This document shows positions 8,572 to 17,870 of a stretch of DNA of 56,231 nt, piece after piece. This DNA comes from an uncultured Bacteroides sp. GTDB lineage: Bacteria > Bacteroidota > Bacteroidia > Bacteroidales > Bacteroidaceae. The stretch lies in NCBI RefSeq assembly GCF_910586915.1, contig NZ_CAJULN010000017.1:1-56231 (forward strand), written 5' to 3'. How positions within the stretch are numbered: the first letter of the stretch is position 1; every line of letters starts with the position of its first letter. Both the position numbers and the translations under genes were made by a program. Under the pieces are notes generated by a model. The model worked only from the letters and a program-made list of their open reading frames with translations, was not told the origin of the DNA and did no database searches.

Positions 8572-8680
8572 TTATAAACTATAAACGCAATCTTCGTTTT
8601 TATAAACGAAGGCTTCATTTATAAAAACGAAGGTTGCGTTTATAAAAATGAAACTTGCATTTATAGTTTGTAATTGGTAA
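8572..8680. repeat. Array of about 21-nt units with TTTATAAA cores forming a long cruciform
   Basis: Direct units start at 8597, 8618, 8639 and 8660, each about 21 nt and opening with TTTATA. Superimposed is a very long inverted repeat. Arms 8580-8606 and 8618-8644 match at 26 of 27 positions around an 11-nt loop. An outer pair, 8572-8585 and 8660-8673, matches at 13 of 14. The array lies between two terminators, in the gap between the convergent PspC and S9 peptidase genes. No open frame of note covers it. A weaker continuation (TTTAT at 8711 and 8733, 22 nt apart) may be a decayed part. Confidence 0.75.
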
Positions 8681-8805
8681 AACAAAAGATTGCCGTTACT
8701 TTCCGAGAAGTTTATCTCCGATAAAGGAGACGTTTATTGCGGGTCGTTTGAGGGGAGGAGAGCGGTCGATTGTTCATTAAAAACGACCAGACCTGCATCC
8801 ATGCA

Positions 8806-8855
8806 GAAGGCTCCGAACTCAATGCACGATTGAGTACGGAGCCTTCGCTGTTTTT
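8806..8855 (+). terminator. Second hairpin terminator in the PspC/S9 gap
   Basis: Arms 8806-8823 and 8829-8846 pair with only one mismatch around a 5-nt loop, and TTTTT follows at 8851-8855. The T tract favours plus-strand transcripts. The hairpin also lies just beyond the stop of the minus-strand peptidase and could serve it. Confidence 0.75.
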
Positions 8856-8889
8856 ACCTGTCAAGGTGTAGGCCGTATGGGCCGGAGGT

Positions 8890-10995
8890 TTACTTCACAG
8901 GTGCTTTCTTCACCCATTTGTCCAACCATTCAAAGAATGTGCGTTGCCACAGAACCCCGTTTTGAGGTTTCAGTACCCAATGGTTTTCGTCGGGGTAAAC
9001 CAGCAGTTCGGCAGGCACGCCGCGCATCACGGCAGCGTCGAAAGCAGCCATTGCCTGATTGGCGAGGATGCGGTAATCTTTCTCTCCGTGAATGCAAAGA
9101 ATCGGAGTATCCCATTTGTCAACGAAAAGGTGAGGAGAGTTGGCGAAAGTGCGCTGTGCCACCGGATTCTGTTTTTCCCAGTATGCGCCGCCCATATCCC
9201 AGTTGGCAAACCATTTCTCTTCGGTTTCCAGGTATTGCATCTCCATGTTGAAGATACCGTCGTGAGCGATGAAGGCTTTGAAGCGTTTGTCGTGGTGGCC
9301 TGCCAACCAATATACGGAGAAACCTCCGAAACTGGCGCCTACGCATCCCAAACGGTCTTTGTCTACGTACGGTTCTTTCGCTATCTCGTCAATGGCCGTG
9401 AAATAGTCTTTCATGCACTGGCCGCCGTAGTCACCGCTAATCTGTTCGTTCCATTCTACGCCGAATCCCGGCAAACCGCGACGGTTGGGAGCAACGATGA
9501 TATAATCGTTGGCTGCCATAATCTGGAAGTTCCAACGGTAAGACCAGAACTGGCTGACCGGACTCTGCGGACCGCCCTCGCAGAATAGCAGGGTAGGATA
9601 TTTCTTGTTCGGGTCAAATTGGGGAGGATAAATCACCCATGTCAACATCTGTTTTCCGTCTGTTGTCTTCATCCAGCGGCCTTCCACTTTACCCATTTCC
9701 AGTTGGTCGTAAATCTGTTTGTTCTCCTGTGTCAACTGAGTGCTCGTACCGTCTAAGGCCACTGCGTAAATTTCATCGCCCATACTCATCGAATGGCGTT
9801 TCGCAAGCAACTTGTCTCCGAAAAGCGCCACACCTTCGTAGTCGTACATTCCCGAAGTAATCGCTTTTACTGAATCGTTCGCCAAATCCAGCGCATAAAT
9901 GTGTGATTCTCCGTGCCATACTCCCGTGAAATAGATGCTCTTGGCATCTTCGCTCCATACGAAAGCATCCACATTCGATTCGAATGCTTTGCTGACAAAA
10001 CGTTTCTCTCCCGTCTCCAGATTCATGACGAACAGACGGTTCAGGTCGGCTTCATAACCGTCGCGTTCCATGCTTTGCCAGGCGATATACTTGCCGTCGG
10101 GCGAATATTGGGGATTTGTGTCGTATCCCTTGTTCTCCTCGGTGATGTTTTCCGTTTTCTTGGTGTTGAGGTCGTAGATGTAAATGTCCGAATTGGTAGA
10201 AACGGCATATTCGAGTCCTGTTTTCTTACGGCAGGTGTAGGCTATCTTGTCCGAAGTCGTGTTCCAGGCAAGCTGTTCGATGCCGCCCCAGGGCTTCATC
10301 GGGCTTTCGTACGGTTCGCCTTCCAGGATATCCACGATATTGGAAAGGCCGCCGTTACCGTCAAAATCGGCAACGAACGGATGCGGAGCGGTCGTCACCC
10401 ATTCGTCCCAGTGTTTGTACATCAGGTCGGTCACGATGATACCGGTTGCTTTGGGCAAGTCCGGATGTTTGTCGGCTGTGCTTTCTTTCGTCTTTACCTG
10501 CGAAATGAACAGGAGTTTCTTTCCGTCGGGCGAGATGGCGTATCCTTCGATGTCGCCGTCGTAGTTGGTCAGTTGTTTGCGGCCGCTTCCGTCGGGATTC
10601 ATCTCATAAAGCTGGCTGCTTCCGTTGTCGTTACTTAAGAAGGCGAGTTTGGTTCCTCCTTTAATCCATGTCACCTCATTCTCCTGATAGGGTGTATGGG
10701 TAATTTGCTGGTTATCGCTTCCGTCTGCGTTCATCACAAAGACTTCGCGGTTGCTCTTGTTTTCGGGTACGCTGTAGTAAGCTACCGTGTACACAATCTT
10801 CTTTCCGTCGGGCGATACCGAAAAGCCGCCGATGCGTCCCATTGCCCAAAGCGCTTCGGGAGTCATGCGCTTCTCTTCAATCTTAATGTCCAATTTCTTG
10901 ATAAGTACCTGCTCCGTCTTGCCTGCCTCTTTGGTTTCTCCGCAGGCTGCTAACAACATTGCTGCTGACATCATAAATAAATTAGCTTGTCTCAT
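8890..10995 (-). CDS. S9-family (prolyl oligopeptidase/DPP-like) serine peptidase, lipoprotein
   Basis: 701 residues. The N-terminus (FMMSAAMLLAACGETKEAG) has a lipobox ending LAAC, so it is probably lipid-anchored. A beta-propeller with repeated SPDGKKI and WSPDGKY-like strands spans roughly residues 45-420, and an alpha/beta-hydrolase domain follows. The catalytic triad can be placed: Ser555 in GASFGG, Asp640 in GEKDYR and His672 in DENHW. It resembles dipeptidyl-peptidase 5/acylaminoacyl-peptidase-like enzymes that trim dipeptides from peptides in the periplasm. Subsite specificity cannot be read. It has its own promoter and follows the MATE gene in the same direction. Confidence 0.93.
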   Translation of the reverse strand: MRQANLFMMSAAMLLAACGETKEAGKTEQVLIKKLDIKIEEKRMTPEALWAMGRIGGFSVSPDGKKIVYTVAYYSVPENKSNREVFVMNADGSDNQQITHTPYQENEVTWIKGGTKLAFLSNDNGSSQLYEMNPDGSGRKQLTNYDGDIEGYAISPDGKKLLFISQVKTKESTADKHPDLPKATGIIVTDLMYKHWDEWVTTAPHPFVADFDGNGGLSNIVDILEGEPYESPMKPWGGIEQLAWNTTSDKIAYTCRKKTGLEYAVSTNSDIYIYDLNTKKTENITEENKGYDTNPQYSPDGKYIAWQSMERDGYEADLNRLFVMNLETGEKRFVSKAFESNVDAFVWSEDAKSIYFTGVWHGESHIYALDLANDSVKAITSGMYDYEGVALFGDKLLAKRHSMSMGDEIYAVALDGTSTQLTQENKQIYDQLEMGKVEGRWMKTTDGKQMLTWVIYPPQFDPNKKYPTLLFCEGGPQSPVSQFWSYRWNFQIMAANDYIIVAPNRRGLPGFGVEWNEQISGDYGGQCMKDYFTAIDEIAKEPYVDKDRLGCVGASFGGFSVYWLAGHHDKRFKAFIAHDGIFNMEMQYLETEEKWFANWDMGGAYWEKQNPVAQRTFANSPHLFVDKWDTPILCIHGEKDYRILANQAMAAFDAAVMRGVPAELLVYPDENHWVLKPQNGVLWQRTFFEWLDKWVKKAPVK

Positions 10996-11040
10996 ATTCT
11001 TAAATCATTGTTTAGTAGTTTTTCTGTTGGAATAATCGGA

Positions 11041-11048
11041 CAAATATA
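11041..11048 (-). promoter_or_regulatory. -7 box of the S9 peptidase gene
   Basis: Minus strand TATATTTG, 45 nt upstream of the ATG at 10995, in the 111-bp gap after the MATE gene. Confidence 0.6.
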
Positions 11049-11106
11049 CGATAATAAAACGATTTTACTTGTCTTTAGGCACCATAAAGATGACAAGGCT
11101 GTCCGA

Positions 11107-12438
11107 TTAGATTCTCTTTTGCCGCCAATTTCCTTTTCTCATATATTGGCAGCAGAAGATGAGTATGAAGAAGCCGTACACGCTTTCTGTTGTCCAGGCA
11201 AAGGCGACATCCATCCGCAGGTAGAGGATGAAATAGGCCGAATAGGCGATGTAGATAGCCAATACGCAAAGTTCCATTGCCAATGCAGTCCGCGTATTTC
11301 CTGTTCCTGATACCGACTGGAAATATACATTGGCAGGGACTAACACCACATAGGCGGCACACAGCACCCAAAGCGAATGAACGGAAGCCTCCCTCAATTC
11401 CGGTATGTCCGTATAAATGCTCAGTATCCAATCGGGAAACAGACTGAAAAAGAACAATATCGGTGTAACGAGCATATATCCGATGCGGATATGCTGTCTG
11501 ATGGTTCCCCGTACGCAGTCCTGTTCGCCCGCACCGATAAGGTTGCTGACCAGTGAGCCGCAAGTGGAAGCAAAGGCCATTGCAATCATAAACGGAATTC
11601 CCGATACATTGCGGATGATGTTGGCAATGGCCAGCGACCGCTCTCCCAAATGTTCGACGAAGAGAAAGAACATAAACCAGGTAGAGAGGGAAACGAAGTT
11701 CTGAATCATCGTCCAGACGGAAATGTTGAGAATGCGTTTCAACATCTGCATACGCAGCCGGGGGAGTGTATTCAATGCGTATTTCTTGCAGTCGATTCGC
11801 TTCCATGTGTAGATGATAAAGAAAATCATCGAAACCATTTCGGCAAGCGAAGAACCGATTGCGGCACCGGCAATGCCCAGTTGCGGGAAGCCGAACTTGC
11901 CGAATATCAGGATGTAGTTGAATACTACGTTCGAGAGCACCATTACAATGGAGTTCAGTGTCAGTGTCTTGGTTTGCGTAGTGCCCACAAAGAACGCGCG
12001 GAACATTACTCCGACAAACGAGAAGAAGAATCCGTAAACCCTCCAATGTATATAACTCTCGGCCGCATCGTAGATGTGTGGTGAAGAAATGATGTTCTTC
12101 AATATATACGGCGAGAAGACTACGGACAGCGTGAATAGGGCGACTGCCACCGTCAGCAGGAAGTAGATGCCTTGATAGAAGATAAGCCCTATCTCTTTGT
12201 AGTTTCCTTCGCCGTTGCGACGGGCAATCAATATTTGTGCTCCGATGCTGAAGCCGAAAGCCAACATAAAGATGGCAAGGTAATAAACGCCGGCGATGGC
12301 GGACGCTCCTAACTCAATCTCGCCCACCCGTCCGAGAAAGGCGGTGTCGGTCATACCTATCAACTGCTCCATAATCAGGCTGATTAGGATGGGGTAGGCG
12401 ATGGTCCATATTTGTTTATAAGTATATTTGGTTTTCAT
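11107..12438 (-). CDS. MATE-family multidrug/sodium efflux transporter
   Basis: 443 residues from the ATG at 12438 (KTKYTYKQIWTIAYPILISL). About 12 membrane segments form two homologous halves. The first half carries the MATE pattern MEQLIGMTDTAFLGRVGEIELGA. MATE proteins export cationic drugs or metabolites in exchange for sodium or protons at the inner membrane. I rejected the longer frame starting at 12588 because its first 50 residues are basic, overlap the 3' end of yidC and lack membrane character. It follows yidC with a hairpin between them, so it may be only partly read through from pyrG-yidC. Confidence 0.92.
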   Translation of the reverse strand: MKTKYTYKQIWTIAYPILISLIMEQLIGMTDTAFLGRVGEIELGASAIAGVYYLAIFMLAFGFSIGAQILIARRNGEGNYKEIGLIFYQGIYFLLTVAVALFTLSVVFSPYILKNIISSPHIYDAAESYIHWRVYGFFFSFVGVMFRAFFVGTTQTKTLTLNSIVMVLSNVVFNYILIFGKFGFPQLGIAGAAIGSSLAEMVSMIFFIIYTWKRIDCKKYALNTLPRLRMQMLKRILNISVWTMIQNFVSLSTWFMFFLFVEHLGERSLAIANIIRNVSGIPFMIAMAFASTCGSLVSNLIGAGEQDCVRGTIRQHIRIGYMLVTPILFFFSLFPDWILSIYTDIPELREASVHSLWVLCAAYVVLVPANVYFQSVSGTGNTRTALAMELCVLAIYIAYSAYFILYLRMDVAFAWTTESVYGFFILIFCCQYMRKGNWRQKRI

Positions 12439-12449
12439 CGTACTTTGTT

Positions 12450-12494
12450 TTATAGAAAGAAAGCCGGGCAACCCCGATAGGATGTCCGGCTTTC
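12450..12494 (-). terminator. Hairpin terminator after yidC
   Basis: Nine-bp arms GAAAGCCGG (12459-12467) and CCGGCTTTC (12486-12494). On the minus strand a T-rich tail TTTCTAT follows the hairpin. It lies between the yidC stop and the MATE start, so it may attenuate read-through. Confidence 0.55.
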
Positions 12495-12517
12495 TCAGAA
12501 TGTATAGGATGTATTCC

Positions 12518-14374
12518 TTATTTCTTATTCTGTCTTTGCTGTTGCAATAGCTCCTGTTGCTTTTGCATCGCTTCCAGGCGGGCAGCAAATCCGGTCTTTT
12601 TCATTTGTTTCGGGTCTTTCTTGTTCGCTTCGAGAATGGCCAACAGTTTGGTTTCGTCAGTTGTTTTACGAAGCAGAATCATCGTACCTACGCTAATCAA
12701 GGTCGACACGAAGTAGTAGTAGTTCAACCCCGAAGGATAGTCGTTCAGGACAAACAGGAACATAAGCGGCATCAGATACATCATCCATTTCATGGCAGCC
12801 ATCTGTGGTTGCGAACCGTTATCCTGCATCGACATGGTGTACTTCGTGTTCAGGATGTTGGTCACCGTCATCAGCAGACAGAACAAGCTGATGTGGTCGC
12901 CCAAGAACGGAATATGGAACGGGAATGTGATGAACGCGTCATAGGTCGAAAGGTCGTCGGCCCACAAGAAACTCTGTTGGCGCAACTCGATGGCACTCGG
13001 CACGAACATGAACAAAGCCATCAGAATAGGAAACTGCAATAACATCGGCAGACAGCCTCCCATCGGGCTTACCCCATACTGGCTGTAAAGGCTCATGATT
13101 TCCTGCTGTTTTTTCATTGCATCTTCCTGTTTCGGATATTTCTTGTTGATGACATCGATTTTCGGTTTCAACACACGCATCTTGGCGGAAGACATATAAG
13201 TTTTCCACGTAGCCGGGTAAACCACGACTTTCACGATGATGGTCAGAATCAGCAATACGATACCCATGCTCAGTCCCCAGCCCGACAACCAGTCGAATAC
13301 GTTGATTGTGATAAACTGGTTAATCCAACGAACCAGCGGCCAGCCTAAGTAAACCAGACGGTGGAGTTCCCATTTCTCGTCGCGGCCTTTATCTAAGGCT
13401 TTCAGTGTCTTGAAGTGGTTCGGGCCGAAATAGAAATGCATCTTTGTCGGTTCGCTGCCTGTCGGGTCGAAGAAGGTGTTCATTTCGGCTGCATAATCCT
13501 TGATATATCCGCTTCCCTGCTGTTCCATGACCGATTTGAGAGACACTTTGTCGAAGGTCTGTTCGGCAATGAAAACAGACGAGAAGAACTGGTTCTTGAA
13601 AGCTATCCAATCGATGTGCTTTTCCAGTTTTTTCTCATCATTCTTGGAGGCTGAGAGATTATCTACGTCGTCTCCTGTAACCTTGTAAGTCAGCTCGGAC
13701 AAACGGTTTTCGTAAGTGAATCCTTTTTCCTGCTGGCGGGCGCGTTGCGACCAGTCGATGTCTACATAGTTGGTACCTGCCAATTTGTTTGCCATACCTG
13801 TTGCTTTGATTTCAAAGTTCATCAGGTAGCTGTCGGGGTTCAACGTGTAGATGAAGTCGATGTAGCTGTCACTGTCCGCAGCTAAGCGCATAGTAACACT
13901 GCTATCCGTCTTGTTTACAACTTCAAAGAAATAATCCTTTGTTTGTATGGCACCTTCCTTGTTGTAGAAGTTGAAGTTCATCGAAGCATCGTTACCGTCG
14001 AACAGCATAACCGGAGTTTGCTTGTCCTGTGCCATGTAGTCTTTCAGCATTGCCGAATACACACGTCCTCCTTTGGTGGTGAAAGTGATTTCTGCTACAT
14101 TGTTCCGGATGCTGACTTTGCTATCGGTTCCATGCATAGCATTGAAAAACAGTGCGGAAGAGTCGGTGGCCGATGCAGCATTCTCTTTTCTGCTGCTTGC
14201 CAGTGCGGCTTCCGTTTTCGCTTTCAACGCTTCCTCCTGCTGTTGTACGATGGCAATCGAATCGTAGTATCTCTGCTGTGCAGCTAACTGTTCCTTGCTC
14301 GGACGGCTGTAAATGCTGAATCCTATCAATAATATGCCTATCAGAACGAAACCTGTGATGGTATTTTTATCCAT
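12518..14374 (-). CDS. yidC: Membrane protein insertase YidC
   Basis: 618 residues, typical of the long YidC of Gram-negative bacteria. It inserts proteins into the inner membrane alone or with SecYEG. It has an N-terminal membrane anchor (ITGFVLIGILLIGFSIY) and a large periplasmic beta domain (residues about 60-340). The conserved core follows: WGLSMGIVLLILTIIVKVVV, the cytoplasmic coiled loop with KYPKQEDAMKKQQEIMSLY, GVSPMGGCLPMLLQFPILMAL and the final helices. The C-terminus is rich in Q and K (QKQQELLQQQRQNKK), as usual for ribosome contact. It lies 59 bp after pyrG in the same direction, probably one operon. Confidence 0.97.
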   Translation of the reverse strand: MDKNTITGFVLIGILLIGFSIYSRPSKEQLAAQQRYYDSIAIVQQQEEALKAKTEAALASSRKENAASATDSSALFFNAMHGTDSKVSIRNNVAEITFTTKGGRVYSAMLKDYMAQDKQTPVMLFDGNDASMNFNFYNKEGAIQTKDYFFEVVNKTDSSVTMRLAADSDSYIDFIYTLNPDSYLMNFEIKATGMANKLAGTNYVDIDWSQRARQQEKGFTYENRLSELTYKVTGDDVDNLSASKNDEKKLEKHIDWIAFKNQFFSSVFIAEQTFDKVSLKSVMEQQGSGYIKDYAAEMNTFFDPTGSEPTKMHFYFGPNHFKTLKALDKGRDEKWELHRLVYLGWPLVRWINQFITINVFDWLSGWGLSMGIVLLILTIIVKVVVYPATWKTYMSSAKMRVLKPKIDVINKKYPKQEDAMKKQQEIMSLYSQYGVSPMGGCLPMLLQFPILMALFMFVPSAIELRQQSFLWADDLSTYDAFITFPFHIPFLGDHISLFCLLMTVTNILNTKYTMSMQDNGSQPQMAAMKWMMYLMPLMFLFVLNDYPSGLNYYYFVSTLISVGTMILLRKTTDETKLLAILEANKKDPKQMKKTGFAARLEAMQKQQELLQQQRQNKK

Positions 14375-14433
14375 TACTTATTTTTAATTACAAATTATAA
14401 AATTACAGACTATCGGTTTGTTACCGTGTGCCG

Positions 14434-16059
14434 TTACTCGTTCACCGTTGTTTTTTCGTTTTCGATAGCTGCTTTCACAAACGCTACGAACAACGGGTGC
14501 GGGTTCAATACCGTACTGCCGTATTCCGGATGGAATTGCGTTCCGACAAACCATTTCAATGTCGGGATTTCTACAATTTCCACCAAGTCCGATTCCGGGT
14601 TGATACCTGTACATTTCATACCGGCAGCCTCGTATTGTTCTTTGTAGTCATTGTTGAACTCATAGCGGTGGCGGTGACGTTCTTGGATGTGCTCTTGTCC
14701 GTAAGCCTGGTAAGCTTTGGAGTCTTTCTGCAATACGCATTCGTATGCACCCAGACGCATCGTGCCGCCCATATTCGTGATGGCTTTCTGCTCTTCCATG
14801 ATGTCTATCACGTTGTGCGGAGTCTTTTCGTCCATTTCGCGTGAGTTGGCATCTTCATATCCCAATACGTTGCGTGCAAATTCGATGGCGATGCATTGCA
14901 TACCTAAACAGATACCGAAAGTTGGGATATCATGCGTACGTGCATATTTGATGGCTACAAACTTGCCGTCGATACCACGTTGGCCGAATCCCGGACCAAT
15001 CATGACGCCCGCCATACCTTTCAGTGCCTCGCCCACATTCTCGTCAGTCAGTTTTTCGCTGTTCACGAAATGAACTTCCACTTTGCGGTCGTTGTAAGTA
15101 CCGGCTTGTGATAAAGCCTCGCGGATTGATTTATAAGCATCCTGTAAATCATATTTTCCAACCAATGCAATATTGACCGGTTCTTTCGCTTTTGCAGCGT
15201 GACGGCGTTCCAAGAATTTACGCCACGGACCGAGTCCCGGAGTTTCTCCTACGGGCAAACCCATTTTTTCAAGGATGGTGCTGTCCAACCCTTGTGCCTG
15301 CATCAACAGAGGTACTTCGTAGATAGTTTCTGCGTCAATAGACTGTACTACGGCTTTGTTGTCTACGTTGCAGAATTGTGCAACCTTTCTGCGCAGTCCG
15401 TCGCTTAACGGATGTTCGGCACGCAACACCAATACGTCCGGCTGGATACCTACACTTTGCAGTTCCTTCACAGAGTGTTGGGTCGGTTTCGTTTTCAATT
15501 CTCCGGCAGCAGCAAGATAAGGAACGTAAGTCAGATGCACGCAAAGAGCGTTCTTGCCGAGTTCCCATTTCAACTGACGGATGCTTTCGAGGTAGGGGAG
15601 GGATTCGATGTCGCCTACCGTACCGCCGATTTCAGTAATCACAAAATCGAACTTGTATTTGTTGCCCAACAGCTTTACATTCCGTTTAATTTCATCCGTG
15701 ATATGTGGAATCACCTGGATTGTCTTGCCCAAGTAGTCTCCACGACGTTCTTTGTCGATAACGCTTTTGTAGATACGTCCCGTAGTAATATTGTTTGCCT
15801 TTGTCGTTTGGATACCTAAGAAACGTTCATAGTGTCCTAAGTCGAGGTCGGCTTCATGACCGTCTACGGTTACGTAGCACTCTCCGTGCTCGTAAGGATT
15901 CAATGTTCCCGGGTCAATGTTGATGTACGGGTCAAACTTTTGGATGGTTACATTATAACCTCTTGCTTGCAGCAATTTACCGATGGAGGACGAAATGATA
16001 CCTTTTCCCAAAGAAGAGGCAACGCCACCGGTGACGAAAATATACTTTGTTTCTCCCAC
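14434..16059 (-). CDS. pyrG: CTP synthase
   Basis: 541 residues, full length. It makes CTP from UTP, ATP and glutamine in the cytoplasm. The N-terminal synthetase domain shows FVTGGVASSLGKGI and the Mg-binding region DPYINIDPGTLNPYEHGE. The C-terminal class-I glutamine amidotransferase shows the nucleophile in FGICLGMQC and the His/Glu pair in FHPEYGS. It is the first gene of the pyrG-yidC unit, with a TAnnTTTG box about 60 nt upstream. Confidence 0.98.
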   Translation of the reverse strand: MGETKYIFVTGGVASSLGKGIISSSIGKLLQARGYNVTIQKFDPYINIDPGTLNPYEHGECYVTVDGHEADLDLGHYERFLGIQTTKANNITTGRIYKSVIDKERRGDYLGKTIQVIPHITDEIKRNVKLLGNKYKFDFVITEIGGTVGDIESLPYLESIRQLKWELGKNALCVHLTYVPYLAAAGELKTKPTQHSVKELQSVGIQPDVLVLRAEHPLSDGLRRKVAQFCNVDNKAVVQSIDAETIYEVPLLMQAQGLDSTILEKMGLPVGETPGLGPWRKFLERRHAAKAKEPVNIALVGKYDLQDAYKSIREALSQAGTYNDRKVEVHFVNSEKLTDENVGEALKGMAGVMIGPGFGQRGIDGKFVAIKYARTHDIPTFGICLGMQCIAIEFARNVLGYEDANSREMDEKTPHNVIDIMEEQKAITNMGGTMRLGAYECVLQKDSKAYQAYGQEHIQERHRHRYEFNNDYKEQYEAAGMKCTGINPESDLVEIVEIPTLKWFVGTQFHPEYGSTVLNPHPLFVAFVKAAIENEKTTVNE

Positions 16060-16116
16060 AGCTATAACTGTTTTAAAATTGTTTACTTAGTAGTTTTCTT
16101 ATAAACTTAAAAAGCG

Positions 16117-16124
16117 CAAAAGTA
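16117..16124 (-). promoter_or_regulatory. -7 box of pyrG
   Basis: Minus strand TACTTTTG matches TAnnTTTG and lies 57 nt upstream of the pyrG ATG, giving a leader of about 50 nt. I did not find a clear C-run or hairpin of the pyrG attenuation type in it. Confidence 0.55.
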
Positions 16125-16218
16125 TAAAAAAAAGAGGAAGTACGCAGTTTTTGCCCTCTACAAATTTATTAAAAAATGCAATTTTAAAAGATTCCTATGA
16201 TTTCTGAACAAAATAATG

Positions 16219-16226
16219 TAGCTTTG
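16219..16226 (+). promoter_or_regulatory. -7 box of the DUF3078 gene
   Basis: TAGCTTTG matches TAnnTTTG and lies 21 nt before the ATG at 16248. It is divergent from the pyrG promoter. Confidence 0.6.
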
Positions 16227-16247
16227 CAGCCTAAACCATAGACAAAT

Positions 16248-17756
16248 ATGATGAGAATTACTACTTTATGTTCAGCTTTTATCCTGTCACTGTTGTCATT
16301 ACCGCTTTCCGCGCAGGAACTTGTCGATGATTCCGTACAGCTGGCCGACTCGGTGCAATCTGTCCCTACGGTGGTCAAACCTTTAAAGGCGGTCGAATCC
16401 TCGAAAGTTGTGGCAAAGAACAAAACAATGAAAGCCGATACCCTTTCGGCAGAACTTCAAAAATATTTAATGCTCAAACTTGATATGTCAGGTCCGACTC
16501 CGAAGTTGGATACGGTTTCCTATTTATATAATAAGTATATTGCGCAGTTGGATTATCTGAATGATTTGTCTGTACCGGCGCGCTACATTCCGTCAGACCC
16601 TGACTATTTCCGTCTGTTTACTCCGTTGGCCTATTATTATGCCCCGATGGAGCAATATTCAAAGTTGGAATGGAAATCCGTACTGCCGGACACGATTCCT
16701 CAACTGACTGCCGAACTTCTTCCGTATGATACATTGGCGTTTACCAAGACTCAGCGCGTCAATGTGATGGTGAACAACGCCTTGATGGATCTTTATTTGC
16801 ACAACCCACAATTGGTAGTCACTACGGAAGACCGTATCATGAGCCGTGATGTCTTTCGTCGCGATGTGAAGCCGAAGATTTCTCCAAAAGCCAGTGTTGT
16901 CCATCTGTTCCAACGGGAAGATATGAATGACAATGTAGGTCAGGCGAATATGAAAATCAGCCGTCCCAACTGGTGGGTGACAGGTGGTAGCGGTTCGTTG
17001 CAAATCAGCCAGAACCACCTTTCGGACAACTGGTACAAGGGAGGTGAAAGCAACTTCTCCGGTTTGGCAACCTTTCAGGTTTTCGCCAATTATAATGACA
17101 ATGAAAAAGTCCTGTTTGAGAACCAGCTTGAAGCCAAAGTGGGTATGACATCCACTCCATCCGACGAATGTCATAAATATCTGTTTAACACCGACCAGCT
17201 TCGTTTGTATAACAAATTAGGTCTGCGGGCTTTTAAAAATTGGTATTATACCATCTCCTCGGAGTTTAAGACTCAGTTCTTCAATGGCTATAAGGCGAAT
17301 AGTGAAGATTTGGTTTCCACATTTATGTCGCCGGCAGATTTAGCGGTCAGTGTCGGTATGGACTACAAGTTGAGCAAGAAGAAATTCAACCTTTCCGTCT
17401 TTATGGCGCCGTTGACTTATAACTTACGCTATATCGGCAGTTCGGAAGTGGACGAAACCAAGTTCGGTTTGGAGAAGGGAAAGTGCTCAAAGAATGATTT
17501 CGGTTCACAGTTGCAGTCAACTTTCAATTGGACTATTATCTCTGCCGTAACATTGGAGTCCCGTCTCAACTATCTGACCAACTATCATTGGGCACGTGTT
17601 GAATGGGAAAATACTTTCAACTTCGTGCTGAACCGTTATCTCTCCACTAAACTTTATGTACATACCCGTTTTGATGATAGCTCAAAACCGACCGAAGGTG
17701 ATAGTTACTTTCAGTTGAAAGAATTGCTCAGTTTCGGTATTAATTATAAATGGTAG
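16248..17756 (+). CDS. DUF3078-type outer-membrane beta-barrel protein
   Basis: 502 residues with a signal peptide (RITTLCSAFILSLLSLPLSA, cut after AQ). Residues about 20-240 are a soluble region. The rest is a series of alternating amphipathic strands ending in aromatic residues (...ELLSFGINYKW), the pattern of an outer-membrane barrel. The segment WWVTGGSGSLQISQNHLSDN followed by WYKGGESNFSG is the DUF3078 hallmark as I remember it. Function is unknown; outer-membrane assembly or polysaccharide-related roles have been guessed for such proteins. It is a single-gene unit with its own promoter and terminator. Confidence 0.85.
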   Translation: MMRITTLCSAFILSLLSLPLSAQELVDDSVQLADSVQSVPTVVKPLKAVESSKVVAKNKTMKADTLSAELQKYLMLKLDMSGPTPKLDTVSYLYNKYIAQLDYLNDLSVPARYIPSDPDYFRLFTPLAYYYAPMEQYSKLEWKSVLPDTIPQLTAELLPYDTLAFTKTQRVNVMVNNALMDLYLHNPQLVVTTEDRIMSRDVFRRDVKPKISPKASVVHLFQREDMNDNVGQANMKISRPNWWVTGGSGSLQISQNHLSDNWYKGGESNFSGLATFQVFANYNDNEKVLFENQLEAKVGMTSTPSDECHKYLFNTDQLRLYNKLGLRAFKNWYYTISSEFKTQFFNGYKANSEDLVSTFMSPADLAVSVGMDYKLSKKKFNLSVFMAPLTYNLRYIGSSEVDETKFGLEKGKCSKNDFGSQLQSTFNWTIISAVTLESRLNYLTNYHWARVEWENTFNFVLNRYLSTKLYVHTRFDDSSKPTEGDSYFQLKELLSFGINYKW

Positions 17757-17791
17757 ATGAATTCGGGGGAATTCTGATAAAATAAGAGTAG

Positions 17792-17832
17792 GAGGCTGTT
17801 TGACGATAAAAAGTTATTCAGCCTCTTTTTTT
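17792..17832 (+). terminator. Terminator of the DUF3078 gene
   Basis: Seven-bp arms GAGGCTG (17792-17798) and CAGCCTC (17819-17825), 20-nt loop, then seven T. It lies 34 bp after the stop. Confidence 0.8.
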
Positions 17833-17870
17833 ATTCCCTTGTTTAAAAAACATTATTTGCCATTTCCTCT

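Noticed and set aside
12439..12588. N-terminal extension of the MATE protein
   Set aside because: The 50 extra residues cover the yidC terminator and 3' end and are not conserved-looking; the ATG at 12438 starts a normal MATE protein.
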